From Roseicella sp. DB1501 (GTDB lineage: Bacteria; Pseudomonadota; Alphaproteobacteria; Acetobacterales; Acetobacteraceae), in contig NZ_JABFHG010000003.1 in NCBI RefSeq assembly GCF_013112485.1, forward strand, positions 520,146 to 584,145: 64,000 nt of DNA. Direction: 5' to 3'. Under the pieces are notes generated by a model, which ran no database searches, was not told the origin of the DNA, and was given only the letters and a program-made list of their open reading frames with translations. Made by a program: the position numbers and the translations under genes. Below are positions 14,910 to 22,893 of the stretch, in pieces. Position 1 is the stretch's first letter. Each line of letters opens with the position of its first letter.

Positions 14910-15382
14910 GCGTCAACACCAACTGCCTCGAAGGCATGGCCTGTCCGAAGTGCAAAAGCCTTGGCCCGTTCGTCATTCAAGTTAGCACCCGTATGCTGAT
15001 CGAGGATGAAGGGTCCACCGGCGAGCACGACGACCTTGAGTGGACGGACAAGTCCTCCTGCCGCTGCAAGGCTTGCGACCATGAGGGCGTCTTGCTCGAC
15101 TTCAAAGTCGAGGAGACGTTCGATCCGGACATTAGCCTTGTCAGCGCGCTGTGGAGGTTCATTGAAGATGGCGGCTCGACCGAGGAGTTCTTCGAGTTGC
15201 GCGCCCGCGTCCGCCAGCATGGCAATCTCTATGACAGCGCACCGGACCTGCGTGATGCAGCGCAGGACGCGCTGACGGAGCTCGAAGCTTGGCAGATGAG
15301 CGCGCCCGACGATGCAGGAACGGCGGCGGCGGTCGAGAAGCTCAAAGCCGCGCTGGGTACATCCCATCAGACTGTAAACTGA
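14906..15382 (+). CDS. Phage zinc-ribbon protein
   Basis: 158 residues. CLEGMACPKCKSLGPF and CRCKACDHEGVLLDF give a four-Cys zinc ribbon (about residues 7-70) seen in a known phage family. The C-terminal half is helical (LRDAAQDALTELEAW). Coupled to the preceding gene by an ATGA overlap. No enzymatic role is known. Confidence 0.75.
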   Translation: MSVNTNCLEGMACPKCKSLGPFVIQVSTRMLIEDEGSTGEHDDLEWTDKSSCRCKACDHEGVLLDFKVEETFDPDISLVSALWRFIEDGGSTEEFFELRARVRQHGNLYDSAPDLRDAAQDALTELEAWQMSAPDDAGTAAAVEKLKAALGTSHQTVN

Positions 15383-15389
15383 ACCAAGA

Positions 15390-15405
15390 CCCCAGCGCGC
15401 CGGGG
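15390..15405 (+). promoter_or_regulatory. Intercistronic leader hairpin (variant)
   Basis: CCCC-AGCGCGCC-GGGG, followed at a greater distance by CAGAAAGCAAGGAGATA and the GTG at 15431. The spacing to AGAAAG is longer than in other copies. Confidence 0.4.
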
Positions 15406-15430
15406 AGAGGCCGCAGAAAGCAAGGAGATA

Positions 15431-17116
15431 GTGAAACCAGACTTTGAACCGCTGCGGGTCTTAATAGCCTGCGAATTTTCAGGAACCGTCCGAAACGCCT
15501 TCCTAGCCAAGGGCCATGACGCATGGTCCTGCGACCTTCTCCCCGCCGAAGACGGGAGCAACCGCCATATCCGTGGCGACGCCCGCGACATCCTGAATGA
15601 CGGCTGGGATCTGCTCATGGTGGCGCATCCGCCCTGCTTCGCGGCGGGGACGCTGGTTTTGACGAAAGATGGTCACAAGCCCATTTCTGAGGTCATTGTG
15701 GGCGACCTGGTGCTTACCCATAAAGGTAGGTGGCGGCGCGTCACAGAGGTGATGCACAAGACTACGGATCGGGTGACGATAGTTAAATCTTCCAATTGCC
15801 TAGAGACGATCACAACGTCAGAGCATCCGTATTATGCACGGTACAGGGAGCCCTACCGGAACGGGTTCCGGACGCTGGCGGAAAGGGACAATTCGCCGCC
15901 GGATTTCGTTGAAGCGGGAAAACTGACCCTACGTCATTTCACCGGATCGGTACTGCCTCCAGTGCGACAAGCTGAACTTAGCGATGATGATTTGTGGCTG
16001 ATGGGCCGGTACGTCGCAGACGGCCATATGCGCGAAAGTCGCTGGACGCCCGGCAAATACGAAGAGATGGTGATCTCGGTCGGTAGAGCCAAGCTGGAGA
16101 CGTTCAAATCAAAGGTTTCCCGCAAAGTGACATTCCATGATAGTGAGACTGCCATAAAGGCGACGTTCTATGGCCATGATGCAATAGCGCCGTTCGCTCA
16201 GTTTGGGCGTGGTGCTGCCAATAAAGCTTTTCCTGAATGGGTTTTGGCATTGCCCGCTGAACAGGCGGCAGTGTTTTTGGACGGATATCTGAGCGGCGAC
16301 GGATACATTTGCGAGAAAAACATAACCGCGACTTCAGTTTCGGCCAAGCTGGTTCTCGGCGTTGCGGTTCTTATGCAAAGAGCGTTTGGTAAATGCCCCG
16401 CATTTCGCACAGCAGCACCACGGGATAACGTTCAGATCGAAGGCCGATGTGTCCAGACGCAACCGCTCCATACTGTTGAAGTGCCGCGATCCTGCGAACG
16501 CCTGAGAAATTACGTTGATGGCGATTACGCTTGGGGCCATGTTCGGTATGTGACTGAAAAGCTAGAAAGAACGGTCGTCTACAACCTGTCCGTCGAAGAG
16601 GATGAAACCTATACCGCAAACGGCGTGGTCGTTCATAACTGTACGGCGCTTTGCAATAGTGGCGTTCGCTGGCTGCATGAACCACCGCCGGGTAAAACGT
16701 TGAAACAGATGTGGGACCGCCTCGATGAAGGCGCATCTCTATTCTCCGATTTCTGGAACGCACCGATCGACCGGATATGCGTCGAAAACCCGGTAATGCA
16801 TAAACACGCCAAAGAGCGGATCAGAAATTATCAGGAGTTCGCCCAAAGCGTTCAGCCTTGGCAGTTCGGTCATCCAGAAACCAAGCGCACATGCTTCTGG
16901 CTGAAGAACCTGCCGCCGCTGGTCCCGACGGATATTGTTGAGGGCAGGGAGAACCGCGTCCACCGGATGCCGCCCGGGCCTGACAGGTGGAAGGAGAGGT
17001 CCCGCTTCTTCTCCGGAATCAGTGCGGCCATGGCAGCTCAATGGGGCGAGTTAGGGCGCTTCTCGCCGGACGCGCCGCCCGCACTCGGCGGACCACAGAT
17101 GGAGCTGGCCCTATGA
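15431..17116 (+). CDS. Phage DNA (cytosine) methyltransferase-like protein interrupted by an intein
   Basis: 561 residues as translated; removal of the 335-residue intein would leave 226. The N-extein has the AdoMet-binding string RVLIACEFSGTVRNAF (9-24) and CDLLP. The extein junction rebuilds AHPPCTALCNSGVRWL, in which the PC cysteine matches the catalytic loop of C5-cytosine methyltransferases. The C-extein has ICVENPVMH, FGHPETKRTCFWLKNLPPL and SRFFSGISAAMAAQWG, all typical of a compact phage enzyme often annotated as a DNA methyltransferase. It lacks a large target-recognition domain. The intein sits immediately before the active-site Cys, so activity should depend on splicing. Confidence 0.85.
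   Translation: MKPDFEPLRVLIACEFSGTVRNAFLAKGHDAWSCDLLPAEDGSNRHIRGDARDILNDGWDLLMVAHPPCFAAGTLVLTKDGHKPISEVIVGDLVLTHKGRWRRVTEVMHKTTDRVTIVKSSNCLETITTSEHPYYARYREPYRNGFRTLAERDNSPPDFVEAGKLTLRHFTGSVLPPVRQAELSDDDLWLMGRYVADGHMRESRWTPGKYEEMVISVGRAKLETFKSKVSRKVTFHDSETAIKATFYGHDAIAPFAQFGRGAANKAFPEWVLALPAEQAAVFLDGYLSGDGYICEKNITATSVSAKLVLGVAVLMQRAFGKCPAFRTAAPRDNVQIEGRCVQTQPLHTVEVPRSCERLRNYVDGDYAWGHVRYVTEKLERTVVYNLSVEEDETYTANGVVVHNCTALCNSGVRWLHEPPPGKTLKQMWDRLDEGASLFSDFWNAPIDRICVENPVMHKHAKERIRNYQEFAQSVQPWQFGHPETKRTCFWLKNLPPLVPTDIVEGRENRVHRMPPGPDRWKERSRFFSGISAAMAAQWGELGRFSPDAPPALGGPQMELAL
15635..16639 (+). other. Intein with LAGLIDADG homing endonuclease
   Basis: 335 residues, residues 69-403 of the precursor. 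Block A begins CFAAGTLVLTKDGHKPI, block B is TTSEHPYYA, and the C-terminal blocks are VYNLSVEEDETYTANG and VVVHN before the +1 Cys. Standard Cys1, penultimate His, terminal Asn and Cys+1 suggest an active class 1 intein. Two LAGLIDADG-type helices (LWLMGRYVADG and AVFLDGYLSGDG) mark a DOD homing endonuclease, with an acidic residue in each. Confidence 0.93.
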
Positions 17117-17346
17117 ACTGGGCCGCCGAACAACGCCAGCGTTTCATCGACAAATGCCTCGCCGAGAAGGGCCAGGTGAACCGCTCCGATCTCATCGAAG
17201 CATTCGCCATCTCGGAACGCCAAGCCGCGTCCGACTTCGGCGGGTATATCCATCAGGCGCCGGACAACATGAGCTATGACCGGGAGCGGAAGGCTTACGT
17301 CAGGGGCGGCAAATTCCGGCGTGTGTATAGCGAGCGGGACGCGTGA
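17113..17346 (+). CDS. Small winged-helix/HTH-like protein
   Basis: 77 residues from the ATG overlapping the methyltransferase stop (ATGA). RSDLIEAFAISERQAASDFGGY resembles the helix-turn-helix of small regulators that read two-helix DNA-binding units, followed by a strand pair (MSYDRERKAYVRGGKFRRVY). Probably DNA-binding and coupled to the methyltransferase. Family not certain. Confidence 0.65.
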   Translation: MNWAAEQRQRFIDKCLAEKGQVNRSDLIEAFAISERQAASDFGGYIHQAPDNMSYDRERKAYVRGGKFRRVYSERDA

Positions 17347-17768
17347 CCATGACATCCCCCGACTATCGCCATTGGCACGCCCGCATCAGCGCAATCCTGC
17401 ACGCTGAAATGGATGACAAGCCCCATATCTACCGGTTCGTGGACAACAGGGAGTTGGACGCGCGGATCGCGGATATGGCTTCGGCGATTGCAAGCGAGAT
17501 TGCCGCACCGAGAAAGCAGACCAGCAAAGAGATACTGGATGCGGTTGCGGCGGAATATGGATTTACGGTCGACGATATAACGGGGCCGAGGGGTGATTAT
17601 GAGCTGATACAGGCCCGCCGCGAAGCCATAAACAGGATGCGCCGGTTGGGGCTTTCGTTCGTGTCTATCGGCAGGCGCATGAATAGGCCGCGCCAGACGG
17701 TTTCTCGTCTTTATAATTTGCAGAAAGCGGCGCAGGCCGAGGAGGAAGGAAAATATGAAAGGGGCTGA
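17343..17768 (+). CDS. DnaA domain-IV-like DNA-binding protein
   Basis: 141 residues (GTG 17343, or ATG 17349). The C-terminal half reads ILDAVAAEYGFTVDDITGP, QARREAINRMRRLGLSFVSIG and NRPRQTVSRLYN. This closely follows DnaA domain IV (Bac_DnaA_C): VAxxYxVxxxDLxGxxR, ARxxAMYLxR, IGxxFGxRDHxTV. No AAA+ domain is present. It could bind DnaA-box-like sites, compete with host DnaA or help replication of an excised form. The N-terminal 60 residues are helical and unassigned. Confidence 0.78.
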   Translation: MTMTSPDYRHWHARISAILHAEMDDKPHIYRFVDNRELDARIADMASAIASEIAAPRKQTSKEILDAVAAEYGFTVDDITGPRGDYELIQARREAINRMRRLGLSFVSIGRRMNRPRQTVSRLYNLQKAAQAEEEGKYERG

Positions 17769-18012
17769 AGCCGGCACCCTCGGCATAGGCGAGCACCATC
17801 CTGCCGCCGACAGCGCGATGGCCTATCTGCGCAGCCTCAGTGCGGAAACGCTGCTGCTCTACCAGCAGACCTTCGCGTCCCTGTCCCTGTCCGGCAACCG
17901 CCTGGCCGAACTCTGCGGGGAAACGCTGCGCCGGGTCATGGCGGGGGAGCCGGTGAGCGACCGGTATCTGCTGGGGCTGGCTTGGACGATTAGGGAAATG
18001 TCCGCGCGTTGA
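17755..18012 (+). CDS. Hypothetical helical protein
   Basis: 85 residues overlapping the DnaA-like gene end by 14 bp. Almost entirely helical after residue 20 (DSAMAYLRSLSAETLLLYQQ, NRLAELCGETLRRVM). A GAGGAAGGAAA stretch before the ATG is a good ribosome site. Last gene of the plus-strand run. No family recognised. Confidence 0.62.
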   Translation: MKGAEAGTLGIGEHHPAADSAMAYLRSLSAETLLLYQQTFASLSLSGNRLAELCGETLRRVMAGEPVSDRYLLGLAWTIREMSAR

Positions 18013-18040
18013 CCCAAGGATGGCGGGGCACGGTTTTTGA

Positions 18041-18406
18041 TTAGCAATCTTCACTTGAGATGCCTAAAGCCTTCGCCTCGGCATCATTGACTAAATCGCG
18101 GAGAAAACTCCCTGCGCCAACCAAGCTCGCCAACAAAGACGGCATGCGGCCTTTATCGTCCGGATAAAATTTCGCTCCACGTTTAATCAGTTCTTGCACT
18201 AGGTCCGTGTCATGATGGCCGATAGCCAAATGAAGCAGTGACATGCCATTTATAATTGGCTTGTCAATATCAGGTTTAATCCAACTGAGAGTCACTCTAA
18301 GATCTCTGGCGTGATATTGCGGCGGTGTTCCTAAATTTGCCGACCCGTAATCCCCGCCACCTGAGCTATCGCCTGAACCGCTAAAACCAGAAATTCGGTC
18401 AGACAT
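18041..18406 (-). CDS. Ankyrin-repeat protein
   Basis: 121 residues. A Gly/Ser-rich start (SGFSGSGDSSGGGDYGS) precedes one clear ankyrin repeat (NGMSLLHLAIGHHDTDLVQEL then LIKRGAKFYPDDKGRMP) and a partial second one (SLLASLVGAGSFLRDLVN). Such proteins bind other proteins. It overlaps the upstream 311-residue gene by 8 bp, so the two are translated as a pair. Lower GC than neighbours suggests separate acquisition. Confidence 0.7.
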   Translation of the reverse strand: MSDRISGFSGSGDSSGGGDYGSANLGTPPQYHARDLRVTLSWIKPDIDKPIINGMSLLHLAIGHHDTDLVQELIKRGAKFYPDDKGRMPSLLASLVGAGSFLRDLVNDAEAKALGISSEDC

Positions 18407-19334
18407 CGGACTTCCTCATCTTGATGGAGAAAGATCTAGACTTACCTGTTAGACAGCTTCGATCAACGCCATGACCATTCATCAGGCGATCATCGTCGTC
18501 AACTGAAAGTATTAGAGTTCTTGGCAGGCTGTAAGTTACTTCCGTCATGACGGCGAGGTACTCCTCCCGGGGAATTGATGTCTGACGATTTAAAGTTCGA
18601 ACCAAAACACCACGAAATATGACGGGATGGGACAATTTCGGTCGCTCATAACCCTTATCTGAAGTGAAAAATCTTTCTTCAATCAGAATGTGTTTTCCTG
18701 CTGCTTTTAAAAAAATCACGGAGTTGTCTTTAGGGTAGGGTTCCTCTTGCGTCGCCTCGTATTTTCCTCCAAGGCTCGATTCCGACGTGAAAATATTTGC
18801 TAAGGCAATTCCCAGCCCTGCCATTGGATCAGGGTCTGCCATGTCAGCTGTAAAGAGATGGCAGGCATAGACTGTTTTGATGTTAGTGTCGTACGGTAGT
18901 TTGGTCTGCGGACTTATTTTTTCGTTCACAAACCTATCCAGTGTCTTATAGTTTGTAGCTATTCCGGTTTTAACCCTAATTTCTCCGGGCAGTTGAGGGA
19001 ATCCAATAGGCTTTCCAGGAGTCTTGCGGCTCATATAATAGAGCAGTTTGCGCCGAATTTCCGCAATCTGATCCTCGGAAACAGCGAAATCTGTAGGGAC
19101 GACCGGCGCCGGTGTCGTCGCGCTGCTGGGCAATACAGCTCGGATTTCATCTAGTATCCCGGAGTCATCCGGCTGTTGCCCATCACAGATACGGCGGATT
19201 TCCTCCGCCAGCTTCGGCGATGAGCCTCCGATTTTATTTTCAACTCGCGTTGCGAACTCGCGAGCGTTGATGCCGGAATCTGCAAGGTAACGCAGCAAGG
19301 CCGAGCGAACATCGCCGAATGCGGAGAGCGCCAT
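18399..19334 (-). CDS. Unknown 311-residue protein paired with ankyrin protein
   Basis: No family recognised. The N-terminus is helical (FGDVRSALLRYLADSGINAREFA), followed by a Thr/Pro-rich linker near residues 70-85. Next come a helical region with IRRKLLYYMSRKTPGKPIGFP and a C-terminal beta-rich half (NSVIFLKAAGKHILIEERFF, HPVIFRGVLVRTLNRQTSIP). There is no signal peptide or membrane segment. It is the first gene of a compact AT-richer unit with the ankyrin protein, inserted between the phage-type and transfer regions. This is the usual position for a cargo or defence pair, but no known effector motif is seen. Confidence 0.65.
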   Translation of the reverse strand: MALSAFGDVRSALLRYLADSGINAREFATRVENKIGGSSPKLAEEIRRICDGQQPDDSGILDEIRAVLPSSATTPAPVVPTDFAVSEDQIAEIRRKLLYYMSRKTPGKPIGFPQLPGEIRVKTGIATNYKTLDRFVNEKISPQTKLPYDTNIKTVYACHLFTADMADPDPMAGLGIALANIFTSESSLGGKYEATQEEPYPKDNSVIFLKAAGKHILIEERFFTSDKGYERPKLSHPVIFRGVLVRTLNRQTSIPREEYLAVMTEVTYSLPRTLILSVDDDDRLMNGHGVDRSCLTGKSRSFSIKMRKSDV

Positions 19335-19429
19335 TTTATCTCCCCACCACCAGACCAGCGTTCTGTCCAGGGTTTGTACCGCACAATGACACTAGCCTCA
19401 CCGGTACACCCGCAGGAGGGGGTGTGTCG

Positions 19430-20167
19430 ATGAAGCCCACGAGCAAGTCATCCCCCAACAAGCACGAGACCCGTGAGGCCTGGCTCAAGGCCGCGGTCGA
19501 TATCGGCCTGCGCCCATGGTTCGAGAAGAACGGCCATCGGCTGCCCCACAACATCCGCTACGCCCAATCTTTCACCTCCGGGGGCCGGAAAGGCAAGGAC
19601 CGGTACGAGACCCTGTACCCCGAGGCGTCGGCGGATGGCTCTTTTGAGATCATTATCAGCTCGCAGCAAGACGATCCGATCGAGGTTCTCGAGGGCCTGA
19701 CCCACAGCGGCTGCCACGTGGTCGCCGGGCGGGAGCACAACGGCCGGTTCGGGGACACCGCGCTCAGCGTCGGCCTGGTCAAGGTCAACGGTCTCAGGGA
19801 GACCGCCGCCGGTCCCGTTTTGCGGGAGCGTTTAAACGATCTCGCCGAAACGCTCGGCCCGCTCCCGCACGCCAAGGTCGACTTCGACAGGATCAAGGTC
19901 AAGAAGAGCGCCAGCGCCGACCGCCCGCCCAAGCAGGAGGGCCGGATGAGAAAGGCCGTCTGCGAGGCCGTCATGGGCGACCGCCAGTGCGGCTACACGG
20001 TCCGCGTGGCCCGCTCCCACGCCAAGTCCCCCGGCCCGCCGCACTGCCCGCTCCACGGCGCGATGAGGGTCCTGTTCAAGCCCGAAGACCATGTCGGCGA
20101 CATCATCGACGGCAAGGCGGAGGAGGTGAGCGACGCGCCGGCCCTGACCCAGGAGGCCGCGGAATGA
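19430..20167 (+). CDS. SprT-like protein with degenerate metalloprotease motif
   Basis: 245 residues. The layout follows phage/plasmid SprT-like proteins: AWLKAAVDIGLRPWFEKNG, LPHNIRYAQSF, SFEIIISSQQDDPIEVLEGL, then the motif region and a C-terminal zinc ribbon (CGYTVRVA...GPPHCPLHGAM). The usual HExxH is HSGCH here (in GLTHSGCHVVAGREHNGRF), so the catalytic glutamate is missing while both histidines and the later His remain. The protein may bind zinc but should not be a protease. It is translationally coupled (ATGA) to the coupling protein, and a transfer-related structural role is possible. Confidence 0.75.
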   Translation: MKPTSKSSPNKHETREAWLKAAVDIGLRPWFEKNGHRLPHNIRYAQSFTSGGRKGKDRYETLYPEASADGSFEIIISSQQDDPIEVLEGLTHSGCHVVAGREHNGRFGDTALSVGLVKVNGLRETAAGPVLRERLNDLAETLGPLPHAKVDFDRIKVKKSASADRPPKQEGRMRKAVCEAVMGDRQCGYTVRVARSHAKSPGPPHCPLHGAMRVLFKPEDHVGDIIDGKAEEVSDAPALTQEAAE

Positions 20168-21783
20168 GCCTCCTCAACCACATCAACTGGTATGTGGCCA
20201 ACCAATACCTGCTCTGGTTCATCGCCCATGGGTGGCAGATCCTGTTCACCCTGATCGGTGTGCTGCTGGCCCGGCGTATCATGCAGCGCCGGGATACCTC
20301 GCGCGGCTCGGCGGCCTGGATGAAGCCGCGCCAGGCAGGCAAGCTGTTCCGCCGCAAGGGACTGCTTATCGGGGACTGGAACCGCTGGTCCATGCTCCCG
20401 GTCTTTTATGACGCCAACTCGAACATTCTAACCTGCGGCGCGCCGCGAAGCGCGAAGGGTGTCGGGATGCTGGTGGTCAACGCTCTGCGCTGGCCGTTCA
20501 TGTTCCTTTACGATCCGGGCGGCGAAATTTCGGCCATCTGCGTCAGGCAGTGGCGCCGGCGTGGCTACAACATGCATTTCGTCAATCCGTGGGGCATGTA
20601 CGGCTTGCCAAAGAGCCATTTCAATCCTCTCGATTATCTTGACCCGAAAAGTGAGACGTTCTCTAGCGATGCACTTTGGTTTGCATCACTGCTTGTTGGG
20701 AAAAAGTATGCCGGATCCAGTGCCGGCGAGTATTTCGATGACAAGAGCAGCGGTGGTTATCAAACCCTCCTCATGTTCGTCAAAGATACGTATTCGCCTG
20801 AGAATCAGCATCTCGGAACGGTGCGCGACATCATTCGTGGTGACATCAAGGAGTGGAGCGAAGTCCTCGTCGAGATGAAGAAAAGCCGGCATCAGGCCGT
20901 GAGAGGCCAGGCTAACGAATGGATGATGGCAATTCTGCAAAACCCCAAGCAGTTCGATATCGTCAAACAGACGATGGAGACGGCAACCAAGTTCATCGAC
21001 GACGACATCGTCAGGGCCGCCCTGAGTAAGACCGACGCTCGTTTTCACGATCTCACTGGGCTCGATGCAACAGGTAAGCGCCTCAAGGGGGCGATTGTCT
21101 CTGTGATCATTCCCTTGGAATTCAAGGAGAGCCATGGCGCGCTGGCTCGGATGGCGATCGGCTGCACTGTTATGACGATGCGTCGTAATCCTCGCGTGAC
21201 TGAGGAGCACAAAGTCCTGGCGATGATCGACGAATTCGCGTCGATTGGCAAAATTTCCGAGGTCATCAGCGATCTCGCAAATCTACCGAAATATGGCATT
21301 CTATTCCACCTGGTCCTTCATAACATTGGCCAGGCAAAGGGCATCTACGGCGAGCATGGCTGGGGCCAGATCGTAGGTAACTGTTCACTGCGCCAGTTTC
21401 TCGGCGTGCAGGATCTCGAGACTGGTCGCTACGTGTCGGATATGTGCGGAACAATGACCGAGCGGGACGCTCGAAACTCAATTGTCAGTCGCAAGCTCAT
21501 CATGCCGGAAGAAGTTATGCTTCTTAGGCCGGATCAGCAAATCGTCTTCTTGCCGAATAAGCCGCCCGTGCTGTTGAAGATTCGGCCGTACTGGCAGCGT
21601 CCCAGCTTGGTCGGAACATTCAATGACAACCCTTACTACAAAGGGAAGAAGTCGGGCCCGCCGGGTGCCTGGACCGGCATGGTCCTGCTCGGCCTGATCC
21701 TGCGCGGCATCGCCCTGTTCCCGTCGTTCCGCACGTTGGCCGCGGCCGCCGTGTTCATCGGCGTCTTCTACCTGTGGCGCTGA
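20164..21783 (+). CDS. virD4: Type IV coupling protein (VirD4/TraG-like)
   Basis: 539 residues. An N-terminal membrane anchor (about 19-37) precedes the ATPase domain with Walker A GAPRSAKGVG (92-101) and Walker B LAMIDEFAS (about 352-360). The string FLYDPGGEISAI and the C-terminal LRPDQQIVFLPNKPPVLLKI are typical of VirD4/TraG. It links the relaxosome to a type IV secretion channel. Unusually, the C-terminus has two further hydrophobic segments (MVLLGLILRGIALF and LAAAAVFIGVFYLW). No VirB channel genes occur in the window, so the element looks mobilizable rather than self-transmissible, unless the genes lie outside. Confidence 0.93.
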   Translation: MSLLNHINWYVANQYLLWFIAHGWQILFTLIGVLLARRIMQRRDTSRGSAAWMKPRQAGKLFRRKGLLIGDWNRWSMLPVFYDANSNILTCGAPRSAKGVGMLVVNALRWPFMFLYDPGGEISAICVRQWRRRGYNMHFVNPWGMYGLPKSHFNPLDYLDPKSETFSSDALWFASLLVGKKYAGSSAGEYFDDKSSGGYQTLLMFVKDTYSPENQHLGTVRDIIRGDIKEWSEVLVEMKKSRHQAVRGQANEWMMAILQNPKQFDIVKQTMETATKFIDDDIVRAALSKTDARFHDLTGLDATGKRLKGAIVSVIIPLEFKESHGALARMAIGCTVMTMRRNPRVTEEHKVLAMIDEFASIGKISEVISDLANLPKYGILFHLVLHNIGQAKGIYGEHGWGQIVGNCSLRQFLGVQDLETGRYVSDMCGTMTERDARNSIVSRKLIMPEEVMLLRPDQQIVFLPNKPPVLLKIRPYWQRPSLVGTFNDNPYYKGKKSGPPGAWTGMVLLGLILRGIALFPSFRTLAAAAVFIGVFYLWR

Positions 21784-21854
21784 TCCGTGTCCCGGGATTG
21801 TCCAATGCAATGCGGTATCTCTAACGGCCGAGACCAGCAAGGAGTGGAGACAGC

Positions 21855-22889
21855 ATGAATCACATGCCGAGCCTGGATCCTCGCTGCGCTGAACCTCTCC
21901 GTGTGAAGGCGCCGCTTATCCCGCGCGGAGCCATCATCCGGGTGAGCCGTGCGGCGGACCCGGAGACCGCGGTGAGGGAGATGGCGGAACGAGACTATGC
22001 CATCGAAAACGCAGATGCAGCGGCACGAATAAGCCAGCTGAACGCCAAGCGTGGTGAACGCGACAGTGCCCTCCTCGATCTGCACCGTGTCTCGATAACA
22101 CGGGACAACACTTCTCCAGGCTTCATTCGCCCTGTGGAAAGCGCGGATCACCCCATCACGATCCTGCACCGCCTCTCTGGCGCCTTACTATACGTCCTCA
22201 CGTTCGTCGCTTGGTGTTCCGCGATGTGGCAGACATCGCAATGGATCATTCAGGCGGAAATTTTCGAGAATGCATCGCAGACTTTGATCGGTGCCTTGCT
22301 GATGACCGGTATCGTGATCACCGCCGGCGTTGCGGTGCCGCTTATCGCCTATACGCATCGCAGTACCGACGTTGATAAAAAGCGGTTCCACGGCACCGTC
22401 ATCCGCGTGAGCTTCATCACCGGCCTGGTCTGGGTCGTGATGTTTGCCTTGGTCGCCTGGGCCCAGGATCGCATCGATTTTGCCACGCTGCATGGCAGCC
22501 GTGGGGCTTGGCTTTCGGTGGCGGCCCTCGGGAGCCTGACTGCCTTCTGCAAAGCGATGATGCTGCCGGCAGGCATTATTGCCGAGTGCGCGGCCAGCGT
22601 TGCGATGGAAATTTCCGCGAGCCGGTATATCGGGAATTTCTACGACAGGGTCTTTTGCCCGAATGCCTATTTCGTGCATCTCGACCAGCTCACAGCAACC
22701 CTGAGAACCGCGGTTGCCAGTCAGTCCGATGAGATCGCGGCGACTGAAGCTTTGAAGGAGGCTTTCGATCTCGGTCGGAAGGCATTCATCGCGGAATGCC
22801 TCGGGGAGTACCGGCAGCATATCGAGGAGCGTGATGCCGCCGAGATCAGGTTTACCACGACCTTCGTCCGCAACGCCTCGCAGGAGTAA
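21855..22889 (+). CDS. Multi-pass membrane protein, transfer region
   Basis: 344 residues. A soluble N-terminal 100 residues lead into about four membrane segments (LLYVLTFVAWCSAMW, LIGALLMTGIVITAGVAVPLI, FITGLVWVVMFALVAW, WLSVAALGSLTAFCKAMMLP) and a charged C-terminal helix. Preceded by a GGAG site. Function unknown. It is first in a set of envelope proteins behind the coupling protein, so a role in surface contact or transfer is possible. Confidence 0.72.
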   Translation: MNHMPSLDPRCAEPLRVKAPLIPRGAIIRVSRAADPETAVREMAERDYAIENADAAARISQLNAKRGERDSALLDLHRVSITRDNTSPGFIRPVESADHPITILHRLSGALLYVLTFVAWCSAMWQTSQWIIQAEIFENASQTLIGALLMTGIVITAGVAVPLIAYTHRSTDVDKKRFHGTVIRVSFITGLVWVVMFALVAWAQDRIDFATLHGSRGAWLSVAALGSLTAFCKAMMLPAGIIAECAASVAMEISASRYIGNFYDRVFCPNAYFVHLDQLTATLRTAVASQSDEIAATEALKEAFDLGRKAFIAECLGEYRQHIEERDAAEIRFTTTFVRNASQE

Positions 22890-22893
22890 GACG

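Noticed and set aside
3790..19840. Repeated GTTTAAAC / TTTAAACGCC strings, considered as a dispersed repeat or uptake sequence
   Set aside because: Only a few copies, some inside genes; better explained as the upstream part of the leader element plus chance.
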